Below are positions 49,879 to 58,119 of a stretch of 64,000 nucleotides of DNA, in pieces; the first letter of the stretch is position 1; the number at the start of each line of letters is the position of its first letter. The notes below the pieces were generated by a model. The model ran no database searches and was not told the origin of the DNA. It was given only the letters and a program-made list of their open reading frames with translations. Origin of the DNA: Methylobacterium persicinum (GTDB lineage: Bacteria > Pseudomonadota > Alphaproteobacteria > Rhizobiales > Beijerinckiaceae); NCBI RefSeq assembly GCF_022179525.1, contig NZ_BPQX01000011.1, forward strand, positions 272,711-336,710, written 5' to 3'. A program made the translations under genes and the position numbers.

Positions 49879-50982
49879 TCAGCCGCGGCCGCCCGCGACC
49901 CGGCGCAGGCTCGGCAACGCGCGCTCGGAGGCGCGGGCGATCACCTCTTCGTAAATAGCGAAGTACCGCTCGAACATCTCCTCGGCGTCGTAGAGGGCCT
50001 CGGCCCTGTCGCGGCAGGCCCGGCGGGAGAGGCCGGCCGCGCTGCGGATCGCCCCGGCGAGGCTTTGGACGTCGTCGGGATCGGCGAGGCGCCCGCACGT
50101 CCCGTCGAGTATGTCGGGCATGGCGCCCCGGCTGAAGGCGGCGACGGGCGTCCCGCAGGCGAGGGCTTCGGCGACGACGAGGCCGAACGGCTCCTCCCAG
50201 CGGGGCGAGACGATGGCGACCCGCGCCCGGCCGAGATGACGGGCGAGGTCCCGGTGCGTGAGATGCCCGAGATGGGTCAGGTCCGGGCCGAGTCGGGGCG
50301 CGATCTCCTGTTCCCAGTAGACGGGGTTCAGCTTCGGCCCGGCAAAGACCAGGGGCATGCCGGCGGCGCGGGCGGCGTCGATGGCCAGATGCAGGCCCTT
50401 CTCGGGCACGATCCGGCCGGACCAGAAGGCATAGGGCGGATCGTCCGCCGTGGCGTTGTAGGCGAAAGTCGAAAGATCGACGCCGTTGCCCACCACCTGG
50501 GCATGGGGAACGAGCGGCTCCCATTCCTGGGCCAGGGACGGGGACACGGCCAGGAACGCCATGTCCGGATCCGCCGCGACGATGCCCTTGTTCAGGGCGT
50601 CGAAGGGCGGGGTGTGCAGCACCGTCACCCAGGGAAGGCCGAGCCGCCCGCTCTCCTGCAGCGGCAGGGCGTGGAGGGAGTTGTTGTGAACGAGGTCGAA
50701 ATCGCCGTCCGCCACCATCTCCATCATGCGCCGGTAGGCGTCGGCCTCGGCGCGGTCGATCTCGTCCTCGCGCTCGGGATCGGCGAGGGCGTCGCCCGTC
50801 GGCTCGCACAGCGTCACCGGGTCGAGGGCCGGATCGGAGCCGCGGCTGGCGAACAGAACCACGTCGTGTCCGTGTCTGCGCAAGGCCGCGGTGAGGAGAT
50901 GCGTGTGCATCTCAAGTCCGCCGGCATGGGGTTGGCCGATCGGATACTTGAGATGAGCGAGGACTGCGATCTTCACGCGCAC
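49879..50982 (-). CDS. Family 4 glycosyltransferase
   Basis: 367 residues, GT-B. MRVKIAVLAHLKYPIGQPHAGGLEMHTHLLTAALRRHGHDVVLFA is the acceptor-domain start (glycine loop GGLE). The donor domain has YAFWSGRIVPEKGLHLAIDAARAAGMPLVFAG and VSPRWEEPFGLVVAEALACGTPVAAFSRGAMPDIL, the E-x7-E region. It heads the three-gene operon 50982 to 47764. The set resembles a small surface-glycan or glycolipid assembly unit, but no polymerase or flippase is adjacent. Confidence 0.88.
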   Translation of the reverse strand: MRVKIAVLAHLKYPIGQPHAGGLEMHTHLLTAALRRHGHDVVLFASRGSDPALDPVTLCEPTGDALADPEREDEIDRAEADAYRRMMEMVADGDFDLVHNNSLHALPLQESGRLGLPWVTVLHTPPFDALNKGIVAADPDMAFLAVSPSLAQEWEPLVPHAQVVGNGVDLSTFAYNATADDPPYAFWSGRIVPEKGLHLAIDAARAAGMPLVFAGPKLNPVYWEQEIAPRLGPDLTHLGHLTHRDLARHLGRARVAIVSPRWEEPFGLVVAEALACGTPVAAFSRGAMPDILDGTCGRLADPDDVQSLAGAIRSAAGLSRRACRDRAEALYDAEEMFERYFAIYEEVIARASERALPSLRRVAGGRG

Positions 50983-51153
50983 ACCGATACAGTTGAATAG
51001 GTGACGATGGGCCTGCCGATCGTACGGGACGAGGGGTAGGTCTGTGGCGGGCTAGGCGGTTTTCACGCTCATGTTCTCGTGGACAATGTTGCCGCCGCCG
51101 GGGCCTGGGCCCCGACGCACGGCAAGCATGCCCGAACGGTCTAACCGCATCGG

Positions 51154-51195
51154 TCTGAACGAAGGATGATCATACTGGTAAAGCGTATGTTCAGA
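51154..51195. promoter_or_regulatory. Nested inverted repeat in the 51-kb gap
   Basis: TCTGAAC (51154-51160) and GTTCAGA (51189-51195) enclose CATAC (51171-51175) and GTATG (51185-51189). The centre is A+T-rich. It lies 172 bp upstream of the glycosyltransferase operon and could be an operator; no regulator is suggested. Confidence 0.35.
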
Positions 51196-51288
51196 TCGGT
51201 GCGCCCGCCGGTCGGGGCCACCGAACCGGGCGCGCGCAGGCGGCCCTAGGCCTCGGCCCGCCTGGGACTTCGACGATCTGTCTGCTCT

Positions 51289-51331
51289 CCGTCCTTGCGA
51301 GCGCGGCGAAGGGCGCTTCGCACTGACGACG
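51289..51331. repeat. Degenerate short copy of the ~94-bp extragenic palindrome family
   Basis: CCGTCCTTGCGAGCGCGGCG leads to CACTGACGACGG within 43 bp, so the ends of the family are kept but the middle is deleted. It lies just downstream of the ppc-like gene. Confidence 0.45.
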
Positions 51332-51346
51332 GCGGCCGGCGGGGCC

Positions 51347-54217
51347 TTACCCGAACGCGCCGACCTCGTGCTGGATCATCGCGGAGACTTCCCGCACCTG
51401 CCCGAACATCCGCCGGATCGGCTGGAACAGGGTGGCGTGTTCCGTCTCATAGGTGCCGGTATCGCGCGGGCCTGCTGGCTCGCCGAAGTTGAGGCCGAGC
51501 GTCGGATCGGGCTCGTTGGGGAAGATCCCGTCAAGCAGCGTCAGGCAGCCGTCGATGTCGAGGCGCAGGAACCGCTCCAGCATCTGCTCGCGGCTCAGGC
51601 CCGCCTGGGGCCGGAAGCCGGGGATGTGGACGGCCAGGAACCAGATCCGATGGATCAGGGCGAGGCGAAGGGCGTGGAGCAGGGTCAGCCGGGCGGACAT
51701 GCCGGAGAGATCCGGGGCCGCAGCGCGCAGGGAGAGCCAGTCGCGGGTGAGCCGGCCGAAAAGCCGCCGGAGGTCGGCGGCGAGGTCGAGGCGTTCGAGG
51801 GCGCCGGCGATCACCACCAGCTCGTCCCGGCGGAAATCCTTCTGCGTCCGCCGGGCGCGTTCCAGCCACACCGCCGGATCGAGGGTGTCGATATAGGCCC
51901 GAAGCACATCGAGATCCCCCACCGAGGCGGCGTGTTGCACGAGGCGGAAGGCCCGGGAGAACCGCAGGGAGTCGCGCCGCATCTCCCGGAACAGGTCGGG
52001 CCCGCGCCCCGCAGCCCGGCCGAGGCCGTGGAGGGAGTTCGCCAGGAAGCCGAGCTGGTGCAGGATGGCGTTGTTGGGGATCGCCCGCATCTGGCGGGGA
52101 TGGGTGATCCGCGCCGGCCCCCCGGCATCCGTCTGCCTCGCGACGGGGCGGGAGCCCGTCCGGTCGAGGAGGCTAGGGCCGAAGGTGCCGAGCAGGGCCG
52201 CATAGCCCGGCTCATCGACCAGCGCCTCCATCTCCTGCCGGACGACAGTGAAGAACTCGAGGGCGAAATCCGGCTCGGAATAGATCGGGTCTTCGGCCGC
52301 CGCGGCGCCCTTGCCGGGCTCGTCGAGGCTGTAGCCGGCGAAGGCATCCTCCTCCGCCACGTCGAGGGCGTAGACGTGTTCGGCAATCCGCGCGAGGCTC
52401 GCCGCGGCCAACTCTTGCGTGCCGAACAGCAGGTAGCCGTCCGTGCCCTGAAAGCTCGATTCAAGGCGCACCTTCAGCCCGGCCTTCCGGGCCCGGTCGC
52501 GGGCATCCTCCGGGGCGAGGTAGGCGAGCCGGTCGCGGAGCGAGGTGGGGTGGGCACCCCGGCCGATCGATTCGCCGTGGGTGTCGAAAATCGCCAGTTC
52601 GACGTCGGACAGCCCGTTCTGCACCAGCATCTCGGTGATGCGCAGGCGCAGGCGCTCGATCCAGAAGGTCGCCGCCAGCTGGCCGACATAGCGGCCGGAA
52701 TCCGAGTAGCCGAACTGCACGGTGAGGCGGCCGATGCGCTTGAGATAGGCCCGCCAATGGGGGTTGCGCAGGGCGTCGTCGAGGACCCGGATGCCCTGTT
52801 CCAGGGCGCTCGCCGTCTCGAACAGGGGCGTGATCTCGAGCTTGTCGGCGATGCCGTAGTGGCGGGCGAGCCAGAGGGCGGCGAGCAGGGTGTAGCCCGT
52901 CTCCGTCTCGGCGATGAGGAAGCGCACCGGATGCGTGCCGTCGACGTGCTTGAGGATCTGCGCGATCGTCATCATCAGCCGGGCGGCGGAGGCGCGCTCG
53001 GCGGCCAGCGCCCCGAAATCCACCGCCACCGGCGTCACATCGTTGAGAAGCGTATGGATGGTGGCGAGGTGCGAGCGGCGCTGGGCCGAGTCGGTGGGCT
53101 CGCCCTCCAGGTCGATCACCCGCCGGACGGCGTTGTGGATCTGCGAGGCGTTCAGCCGGAAATGCGGCAGGGCGTTCGACAGGCCGTGGGTCTCGACGCC
53201 CGCCCGTAGGATTGCGATGGCCCGCGATTCGGCCTCGCCGTCCGCCCCATCCAGGGCTGCCGTGAGGGCTGCCACGAGGGGCGCCGCGTCGGTCTGCGCC
53301 CGATCCCGCTCGATGATGAGCGCTAGGGCAAACCGGTGGACCGCCTCCAGGGAGGGCTTGTCGCCGAGGCGCGGGGCGACGGCGAGCTGCCGGTTCACCG
53401 CGCTCAGCGCCCCTTCCGCGAGGCCCCGGGCCTCCCGGGCGGAGGGTATGTCCGGGAGGTTGCGCATCACCCGGTCGAACTGCATCCGCTTGGAGATCAG
53501 GCGGTAGCGCACTGTATCCCACCAGCCAATATCGGTGCGCCCGTCCGTATCGCAGCCGACCCAGCTCGCCACGGCGAAGGGTCGGGGCCTGATCTCGGTC
53601 CACCGGTCCGGCCAGCGGTCGCGGGCGGCATCGAGGAGGGCACCGTTGAAGGCGTCGAGGGCGAGACGGGCGTTGTTGGCCGCGGCGCAGGCCTGCTCGA
53701 ATTCCAGATCGAGGGTCACCGGCACATCCGGCCGGGTCGAGAGGGCGGCGGCCTCGCCGATCAGCCCCTCCCGCTCCCGCGGCCCTTCGAGGCCGGCGGC
53801 CCGGGCCAGACGCTCGGCCACCGCCCGCGGCATGCCGAAGGTCGGGTGGGCGGTGAACACCACCGCGAAGGCCGTGCGGTGGATGAAGGCGGCGAAATTC
53901 TCCAGGGCGCCGCTCCTGTCCGGAACCGCCGCCACCAGGGCCGCCGCCACGGCGGACGCCCCCTCGCCGGCCATGCCGACGTAATCCCGCAACCGCTGCG
54001 CCCTCGCATCCAGGGCCTCCGCGCGCAGGCGGGCGAAGAGGCCCTCGAGGTCGTCCTCGGCGATCTCGCCCCGGTCGAAGGAGCGGGTAATCGCCAGGGT
54101 TACCGCCAGGACGGGGTTGCGGAAGGGATCCTCGCTCGCCTGCTCCCGTGCCGATTCCACGAGGCCGAGGAGGTGCGCCTCGAGCTCATCGGTGCCGCGT
54201 CCGACCTGCTGCTGCAT
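51347..54217 (-). CDS. ppc: Divergent phosphoenolpyruvate carboxylase paralogue
   Basis: 956 residues, near the usual 880-960. PEPC converts PEP and bicarbonate to oxaloacetate. The segment FTAHPTFG keeps the catalytic His of V-L-T-A-H-P-T-E but changes the following Glu. GYSDSGRYVGQLAA aligns with the G-Y-S-D-S-x-K-D region, with R in place of the usual K. FDTHGESIGRGAHPTS stands where the F-H-G-R-G-G-x-x-G-R-G-G loop belongs, losing one Arg and several Gly. MRAIPNNAILHQLGF replaces the R-A-I-P-W-x-F-x-W-x-Q-x-R block. The start at 54217 is chosen over a longer frame. Activity is uncertain; a true ppc is probably elsewhere. Confidence 0.72.
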   Translation of the reverse strand: MQQQVGRGTDELEAHLLGLVESAREQASEDPFRNPVLAVTLAITRSFDRGEIAEDDLEGLFARLRAEALDARAQRLRDYVGMAGEGASAVAAALVAAVPDRSGALENFAAFIHRTAFAVVFTAHPTFGMPRAVAERLARAAGLEGPREREGLIGEAAALSTRPDVPVTLDLEFEQACAAANNARLALDAFNGALLDAARDRWPDRWTEIRPRPFAVASWVGCDTDGRTDIGWWDTVRYRLISKRMQFDRVMRNLPDIPSAREARGLAEGALSAVNRQLAVAPRLGDKPSLEAVHRFALALIIERDRAQTDAAPLVAALTAALDGADGEAESRAIAILRAGVETHGLSNALPHFRLNASQIHNAVRRVIDLEGEPTDSAQRRSHLATIHTLLNDVTPVAVDFGALAAERASAARLMMTIAQILKHVDGTHPVRFLIAETETGYTLLAALWLARHYGIADKLEITPLFETASALEQGIRVLDDALRNPHWRAYLKRIGRLTVQFGYSDSGRYVGQLAATFWIERLRLRITEMLVQNGLSDVELAIFDTHGESIGRGAHPTSLRDRLAYLAPEDARDRARKAGLKVRLESSFQGTDGYLLFGTQELAAASLARIAEHVYALDVAEEDAFAGYSLDEPGKGAAAAEDPIYSEPDFALEFFTVVRQEMEALVDEPGYAALLGTFGPSLLDRTGSRPVARQTDAGGPARITHPRQMRAIPNNAILHQLGFLANSLHGLGRAAGRGPDLFREMRRDSLRFSRAFRLVQHAASVGDLDVLRAYIDTLDPAVWLERARRTQKDFRRDELVVIAGALERLDLAADLRRLFGRLTRDWLSLRAAAPDLSGMSARLTLLHALRLALIHRIWFLAVHIPGFRPQAGLSREQMLERFLRLDIDGCLTLLDGIFPNEPDPTLGLNFGEPAGPRDTGTYETEHATLFQPIRRMFGQVREVSAMIQHEVGAFG

Positions 54218-54326
54218 GACCTGTCCTCGTTCCGTCCCGGCCTTCTCCCACCGGGAGGACGCAAGGAGCATTCCGCCGCTTCCTTCGGGTGACTGACACG
54301 GCACATCGCGTTATCACAGCCGCCTG

Positions 54327-54587
54327 ATGGAGCGACTGCTGATCTTCCTTGCCGTCCTGGTGCTCATCGCGGCCGGGGCGATGGTTTTCGCGATGGCGGC
54401 GCGGGGGCGGCGTCCACCGCTGCATATGGACAGCGAGTTTCACGAGGACGACACCGACATCCTGGTCGGTCCCGTCGGTCGCACGCGAGGCAGCCCCATC
54501 GACCGCTCGGCCGAAGTGCTCGACGCGGCGCCGCCCGGACACGACGAAGCCACCCCCTCGCGACCATCACCGGGAGCCCCGCGATGA
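54327..54587 (+). CDS. Small single-span membrane protein
   Basis: 86 residues. MERLLIFLAVLVLIAAGAMVFAMAARGRRPP is one membrane helix followed by a positively charged stop-transfer. The rest is a polar, acidic cytoplasmic or periplasmic tail (SEFHEDDTDILVGPVGRT). Its stop overlaps the ATG of the next gene (ATGA), so the two are coupled. Divergent from the ppc-like gene. Family not recognised. Confidence 0.7.
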   Translation: MERLLIFLAVLVLIAAGAMVFAMAARGRRPPLHMDSEFHEDDTDILVGPVGRTRGSPIDRSAEVLDAAPPGHDEATPSRPSPGAPR

Positions 54588-55189
54588 GTCGGCGGGATAG
54601 CATGGTATGGGCGGCCTGCTTTGTCGTGGCGGCGATATCGGCGGGGAGCGCGACCGCCGCCGTCGGCGAGGCCTGCGGCGTCCAGGCGGCGCGCTATGAG
54701 AACGGCAAGGGCTTCTCGGCGGCGGTGATCCGCGCGGGCGAGGTGAGGATCGTCAATCCCCTCCGGCCCCTGACGCCGGAGGTCACGCAGATCCTGGAGG
54801 TGGTGATCGGGGCCAAGCGCGCCACGGCGTACGGGCCGGACTTCACCAGCCTGCGCCGGGGCGGGGCGCCGCAGGCGATGCAGGCCGCCCTCGGCGGGCC
54901 GATCACCTGGGAGGCGGCGCTACCGCCCCTGCCCGAGACCCTGGGCATCGTCGCCGACGACGGCACCCCCCTGGCCGACCTGACCTTCCAGCGCTGCGAG
55001 GCGCCGCCGGCCGCCGCGCCGGAGCCGGCAGCCCGGAAGGGCGGCAAGCCCGAGGCCGCCGGGGGCAAGGGCCGGCCGAAGGGCGGGTCGAAAAGCGCGT
55101 CAAAGCCTTCGCCGAAGACGTCCGCATCGCAGCCTCCCGCAAAAACGCCCTCCGGCTTCAGCATCCCGCAGGGCGCCGTTGGGGAGTGA
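54584..55189 (+). CDS. Exported hypothetical protein with a basic Pro/Lys-rich tail
   Basis: 201 residues. The signal peptide is SMVWAACFVVAAISAGSATAA; the mature domain of about 110 residues has two Cys (EACGVQ, QRCEAP) and segments AARYENGKGFSAAVIRAGEVRIVNPLRP and GPITWEAALPPLPETLG. From about residue 145 a repetitive KGG/PAK/SKPS tail follows. The start overlaps the previous stop. A hairpin follows the gene. Function unknown. Confidence 0.72.
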   Translation: MSRRDSMVWAACFVVAAISAGSATAAVGEACGVQAARYENGKGFSAAVIRAGEVRIVNPLRPLTPEVTQILEVVIGAKRATAYGPDFTSLRRGGAPQAMQAALGGPITWEAALPPLPETLGIVADDGTPLADLTFQRCEAPPAAAPEPAARKGGKPEAAGGKGRPKGGSKSASKPSPKTSASQPPAKTPSGFSIPQGAVGE

Positions 55190-55190
55190 G

Positions 55191-55210
55191 GCGCCCCGAC
55201 TCCGGGGCGC
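55191..55210. terminator. Hairpin between convergent genes
   Basis: GCGCCCC (55191-55197), loop GACTCC, GGGGCGC (55204-55210): a perfect 7-bp stem starting 2 bp after one stop and ending 8 bp from the convergent stop at 55218. Likely bidirectional. Confidence 0.65.
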
Positions 55211-55217
55211 TACAGCC

Positions 55218-55574
55218 TTACTTCTGCTTGGCGATGACCTTGTCCTTGATCCCGTCATAGACGTTCTGCGGGATGATCTTCTTCTGCACCAGCTCATCCT
55301 TGCCCTTGTAGGGGCGGCCCTTGATGATCGCCGCCGACCGGGCCGCGCCGATGCCCGGGAGCTTGTCCAGCTCCTCGGCGCTGGCGCTGTTGAGATCGAG
55401 GAGCGGCGTCTTCGCGGCGTTGGGCGCACCGGCCACGGGAGCGCTCGGCGCCATGGGTTTGGTCGGAGCGGTCGGAGTCGCCGGTGCGGGGGCTTGGGCC
55501 AGGGCAGGAGCCGCGGCGAGGGCGGAGAGGAGGGCGAAGGCGCGGAGGGCCGAAAAAGTCTTGGAGGAAGCCAT
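55218..55574 (-). CDS. Exported helix-hairpin-helix (ComEA-like) protein
   Basis: 118 residues with signal peptide (ALRAFALLSALAAAPALA), an Ala/Pro/Thr-rich linker, and a C-terminal HhH domain: DLNSASAEELDKLPGIGAARSAAIIKGRPYKGKDELVQK. The D-L-N-x-A-x-x-x-E-L-x-x-L-P-G-I-G pattern binds DNA backbone in ComEA. A role in periplasmic DNA handling is possible, but no competence genes are adjacent. Start ATG 55574. Confidence 0.88.
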   Translation of the reverse strand: MASSKTFSALRAFALLSALAAAPALAQAPAPATPTAPTKPMAPSAPVAGAPNAAKTPLLDLNSASAEELDKLPGIGAARSAAIIKGRPYKGKDELVQKKIIPQNVYDGIKDKVIAKQK

Positions 55575-55805
55575 GGGGTTTCTCCTGCAGAAACGGCCCG
55601 CTCTACGGCGCCGCTGCCGCCTTCTGGGCCTCTCGATTTGAACCCATGCTTAACGGGAACAAGCCCCCGCCGGTTCGATAACGAGACTGTGCCGCAGCAA
55701 CTAAACAAAGGCGTTGATACTTATCTTAGTCAAATGACGTGGTGCGCGTATCCCGGCATCCCTAAGAACGCGGTTGCGTGTTTGACGATGTGAGGGCCCC
55801 GGCGA

Positions 55806-56348
55806 ATGGTATTCGTGACCGATGCGGCGGGCCTCGTCACCCATCTCGGCCGGCATTGGACGAGCCTGACCGGTCAGCCGGTGGCCGAGGCACGGCATTT
55901 CGGCTGGACCCATGTCGTTCACCCTGACGACCGTGAGGCGGTGCGGAACCTCGTCCTCGACGCGATCCGGACGCAAAGCGGATTCACCGTCCGCTTCCGC
56001 GTGAGGTCGGCGGAGGGTGCCGACCGTTGGGTCATCTCCGGCGCGGTGCCGTCCTTCGGACCTCCGGGCGAGACCTTCCTCGGCTTCCTGGGCTCGCTGA
56101 TGCCCCTGAGCGAAGCCCCGTCGGACATTGCCGAAGCCGCGGGATGGCTCCGGCCGCCCGAGCCCCCGTCCCAGCAGGGGTCGCCCCTCGAACGGGCCGC
56201 CGACCTTCTCCTGGCCGCGCATAGCCTCATCGCCCAATCCGGGCGAAGAAGGACGCTCGAAGCGGTCGAGATCGCTCTCCGGCGTCTCGGCGAGGAACTC
56301 GCGGAGGAAACCCTGATGGAGGTTTCCTCGCGGACGGAACTGCAGTGA
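55806..56348 (+). CDS. PAS-domain protein without output domain
   Basis: 180 residues. Residues 1-110 form a PAS fold: MVFVTDAAGLVTHLGRHWTSLTGQPVAEARHFGWTHVVHPDDREAVRNLV is the classic start through the W-x-x-x-x-H-P-D-D motif, shown here as pattern. RADRWVISGAVPSF-like strands follow. A short helical tail (LLLAAHSLIAQSGRRRTLEAVEIALRRL) completes it. No kinase, GGDEF or DNA-binding domain is present. An in-frame stop at 55791-55793 fixes the N terminus to this region. The sensed signal is unknown. Confidence 0.78.
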   Translation: MVFVTDAAGLVTHLGRHWTSLTGQPVAEARHFGWTHVVHPDDREAVRNLVLDAIRTQSGFTVRFRVRSAEGADRWVISGAVPSFGPPGETFLGFLGSLMPLSEAPSDIAEAAGWLRPPEPPSQQGSPLERAADLLLAAHSLIAQSGRRRTLEAVEIALRRLGEELAEETLMEVSSRTELQ

Positions 56349-56521
56349 AAGCCATGTCGCGCTGCTGGCCTTCACATCCGCGGGGAGCGCTCTAGCCAGA
56401 CGGGGCCGCCATCGCTATAAGCCCCCCTCATCCGTATCCTGCGGTGTGCATGGCGGCTCCCCATCGGAGGGATTCGCCCGCGCACCGCTTTGTCCGCCGG
56501 CATACCTGAAGGATCCTCACC

Positions 56522-56710
56522 ATGGCCGTTCCGAAGCGAAAGACTTCCCCCTCCCGCCGCGGCATGCGCCGCTCGGCCGACGCCCTCAAGGCGCCGACCT
56601 ACGTGGAAGACAAGGATTCGGGCGAACTGCGCCGTCCCCACCACATCGACCTGAAGACCGGGATGTACCGCGGCCGCCAGGTGCTGAAGGTCAAGTCGGC
56701 GGAGGCCTGA
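56522..56710 (+). CDS. rpmF: 50S ribosomal protein L32
   Basis: 62 residues, [20 protein letters not shown] at the N terminus, then [21 protein letters not shown] and GMYRGRQVL. It matches alphaproteobacterial L32 without the Cys-type zinc site. It is a component of the large ribosomal subunit. The TGA stop lies inside the loop of a strong hairpin. Confidence 0.97.
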
Positions 56711-56736
56711 GGCCTCCTTTCGGAGGCGCGCCTCCG
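56701..56736 (+). terminator. Twin palindromes at the rpmF stop codon
   Basis: GGAGGCC (56701-56707), loop TGA (the rpmF stop), GGCCTCC (56711-56717), then TTT. Directly after it CGGAGGCGCGCCTCCG (56721-56736) is a perfect 16-bp palindrome. The first hairpin includes the last two codons. Confidence 0.7.
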
Positions 56737-56768
56737 TTCGACACACACGGTAGAGCCGACAGACGATC

Positions 56769-56800
56769 AAGGCGCGGTTCCTTACAGGGGCCGCGCCTTT
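56769..56800 (+). terminator. Second terminator-like hairpin after rpmF
   Basis: AAGGCGCGG (56769-56777) pairs with CCGCGCCTT (56791-56799), with a 13-base loop, followed by T. It is a better intrinsic terminator than the hairpin at the stop. Confidence 0.7.
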
Positions 56801-56896
56801 AGCGTGCAGTGCGACCGCGCATGGCTAACACGCTGCTGCAGAAGTCCGGGGTGGGAGTTCATCCGCTCAGGGTGCCGGGCGTGTGGGCCTCCGCCA

Positions 56897-56991
56897 CCGT
56901 CTTTGCGAGCGGAGCAACGCAATCCAGGGCAGCGGAACCTGCCCGGATGTGGCGGATCCCTGGATTGCTTCGCCGTCGCTCGCAAAGACGG
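56897..56991. repeat. Extragenic palindromic element (~95 bp), copy 4
   Basis: The left arm starts CCGTCTTTGCGAGCGGAGCA and runs to GCAATCCAGGG; the right arm starts CCCTGGATTGCTTCG and ends GCTCGCAAAGACGG. Both ends are of the CTTTG subtype, so this is the best-paired copy. It lies in the 315-bp gap between rpmF and the next, convergent gene; the gap otherwise holds the terminators above. Confidence 0.85.
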
Positions 56992-57025
56992 TGGAGCGGG
57001 CGATCCAGATCAAACCGAAACGGCG

Positions 57026-57316
57026 CTAGCCGATCAGCCGGGCCATCTCCGCATACCGCTCGGCGGCTTGCCGGGCGCGGATGGGGCGGGACGTCCTGAG
57101 GGATGGGTCATTCCCGACGATGAGTTGCGTCAGGAAGCCCGCCTCGGCCCGTCCGTCCCTGAACGACGCCGCCGTGCGGGGTTCGCTGGGACGCCCGCCC
57201 TCGATGACGGCCAGCGCGCGGGAGGCCGGCTTCTGCGCATCAGCGGGCGCGGCCACCGGACGGATCGCTTCGACCCGTCCCGTTCTGGCACTTCCGACCG
57301 GCCCGATCCGTTCCAT
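57026..57316 (-). CDS. Conserved hypothetical protein
   Basis: 96 residues, Arg/Ala-rich in the first 60, with a more conserved C terminus (AGFLTQLIVGNDPSLRTSRPIRARQAAERYAEMARLIG is the recognisable part). The phrase F-L-x-Q-L-I near a P-x-x-R-x-x-R motif recurs in small proteins of Rhizobiales. No signal, membrane segment or domain is seen. Start ATG 57316. Function unknown. Confidence 0.62.
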   Translation of the reverse strand: MERIGPVGSARTGRVEAIRPVAAPADAQKPASRALAVIEGGRPSEPRTAASFRDGRAEAGFLTQLIVGNDPSLRTSRPIRARQAAERYAEMARLIG

Positions 57317-57404
57317 CGCCGCACTCCCACCACCCGTGATGGTTGTGAGTGCAATTGCGATACCGCCGGTAAAGTTTCATTAACCTTCGTGTGGGTGACT
57401 CGCG

Positions 57405-57992
57405 CTACTTGCGCGCGAGCTGCTCGAGGCGGGCCTGCATCTCCAGCATCTGCCGCTTGAGGTCGTCGAGTTCGGTGCCCGGGACCAGCGCCGGTGGAGT
57501 GGCCGGGGGCACGACCGGGGCGCCGGGGGGGCCGAAACCTGTGAACATCTTCATGGCATCGCCGAAGAAGCTCATGTTGGTGCGCACCTGCTGCTCGATC
57601 GCTTGCTGGAACGCGGAGGGGCCGAAGCTGTGGGCGAATTTCTCCCTCAGGCCGTCCTGGTCGCGGGCGAAATTCGCCATCGAGAATTCCAGGAAGCTCG
57701 GCACCATGGCGCGCATGCTGTCGCCGTAGAAGCGGATGAGCTGGCGTAGGAAGGCCACCGGCAAAAGGTTCTCGGCCCCCGCCTTGTTCTCCTGCTCGAA
57801 GATGATCTGCGTCAGCACCGAGCGAGTGATGTCGTCCCCGGTACGCGCATCGTAGACGACGAAGTCCTCACCGTTCTGGACCATCGTCGCGAGGTCTTCC
57901 AGCGTGACGTAAGTCGACGTGCCGGTGTGGTACAGACGCCTGTTCGCATATTTCTTGATGACGGTCTGGGGCGCCTTGACAGTATCCGCCAT
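57405..57992 (-). CDS. phaR: Polyhydroxyalkanoate synthesis repressor PhaR
   Basis: 195 residues. The N-terminal DNA/PHB-binding domain has VIKKYANRRLYHTGTSTYVTLEDLATMVQNGEDFVVYDARTGDDITRSVL, the PhaR/PHB_acc signature, shown as pattern. A second accumulation-regulator motif follows (LLPVAFLRQLIRFYGDSM), then a Pro-rich linker and a C-terminal coiled coil (LDDLKRQMLEMQARLEQLA). It binds PHB granules and represses phasin and its own gene. The start at 57992 begins the domain. It is divergent from phaA. Confidence 0.95.
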   Translation of the reverse strand: MADTVKAPQTVIKKYANRRLYHTGTSTYVTLEDLATMVQNGEDFVVYDARTGDDITRSVLTQIIFEQENKAGAENLLPVAFLRQLIRFYGDSMRAMVPSFLEFSMANFARDQDGLREKFAHSFGPSAFQQAIEQQVRTNMSFFGDAMKMFTGFGPPGAPVVPPATPPALVPGTELDDLKRQMLEMQARLEQLARK

Positions 57993-58119
57993 CGAAGAAC
58001 GGCCTTTCTGAACTCGGACAACCGGGACGACACGCCGCGCGTCGCCGCCTGACATCGCACTCGCGATCTCGCGACCGCACACGAGCATAAGACCTTCCAT
58101 AAGCGCGGAAAACAGCAAA

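Larger units (their letters stand above)
50983..51346. other. 364-bp gap between the glycosyltransferase operon and ppc-like gene
   Basis: No credible ORF. It holds a GC hairpin (CGGGGCC 51099-51105 with GGCCCCG 51108-51114), a nested A+T-rich inverted repeat (51154-51195) and a degenerate repeat element (51289-51331). The promoter of the glycosyltransferase operon must lie at its left end. Confidence 0.6.
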
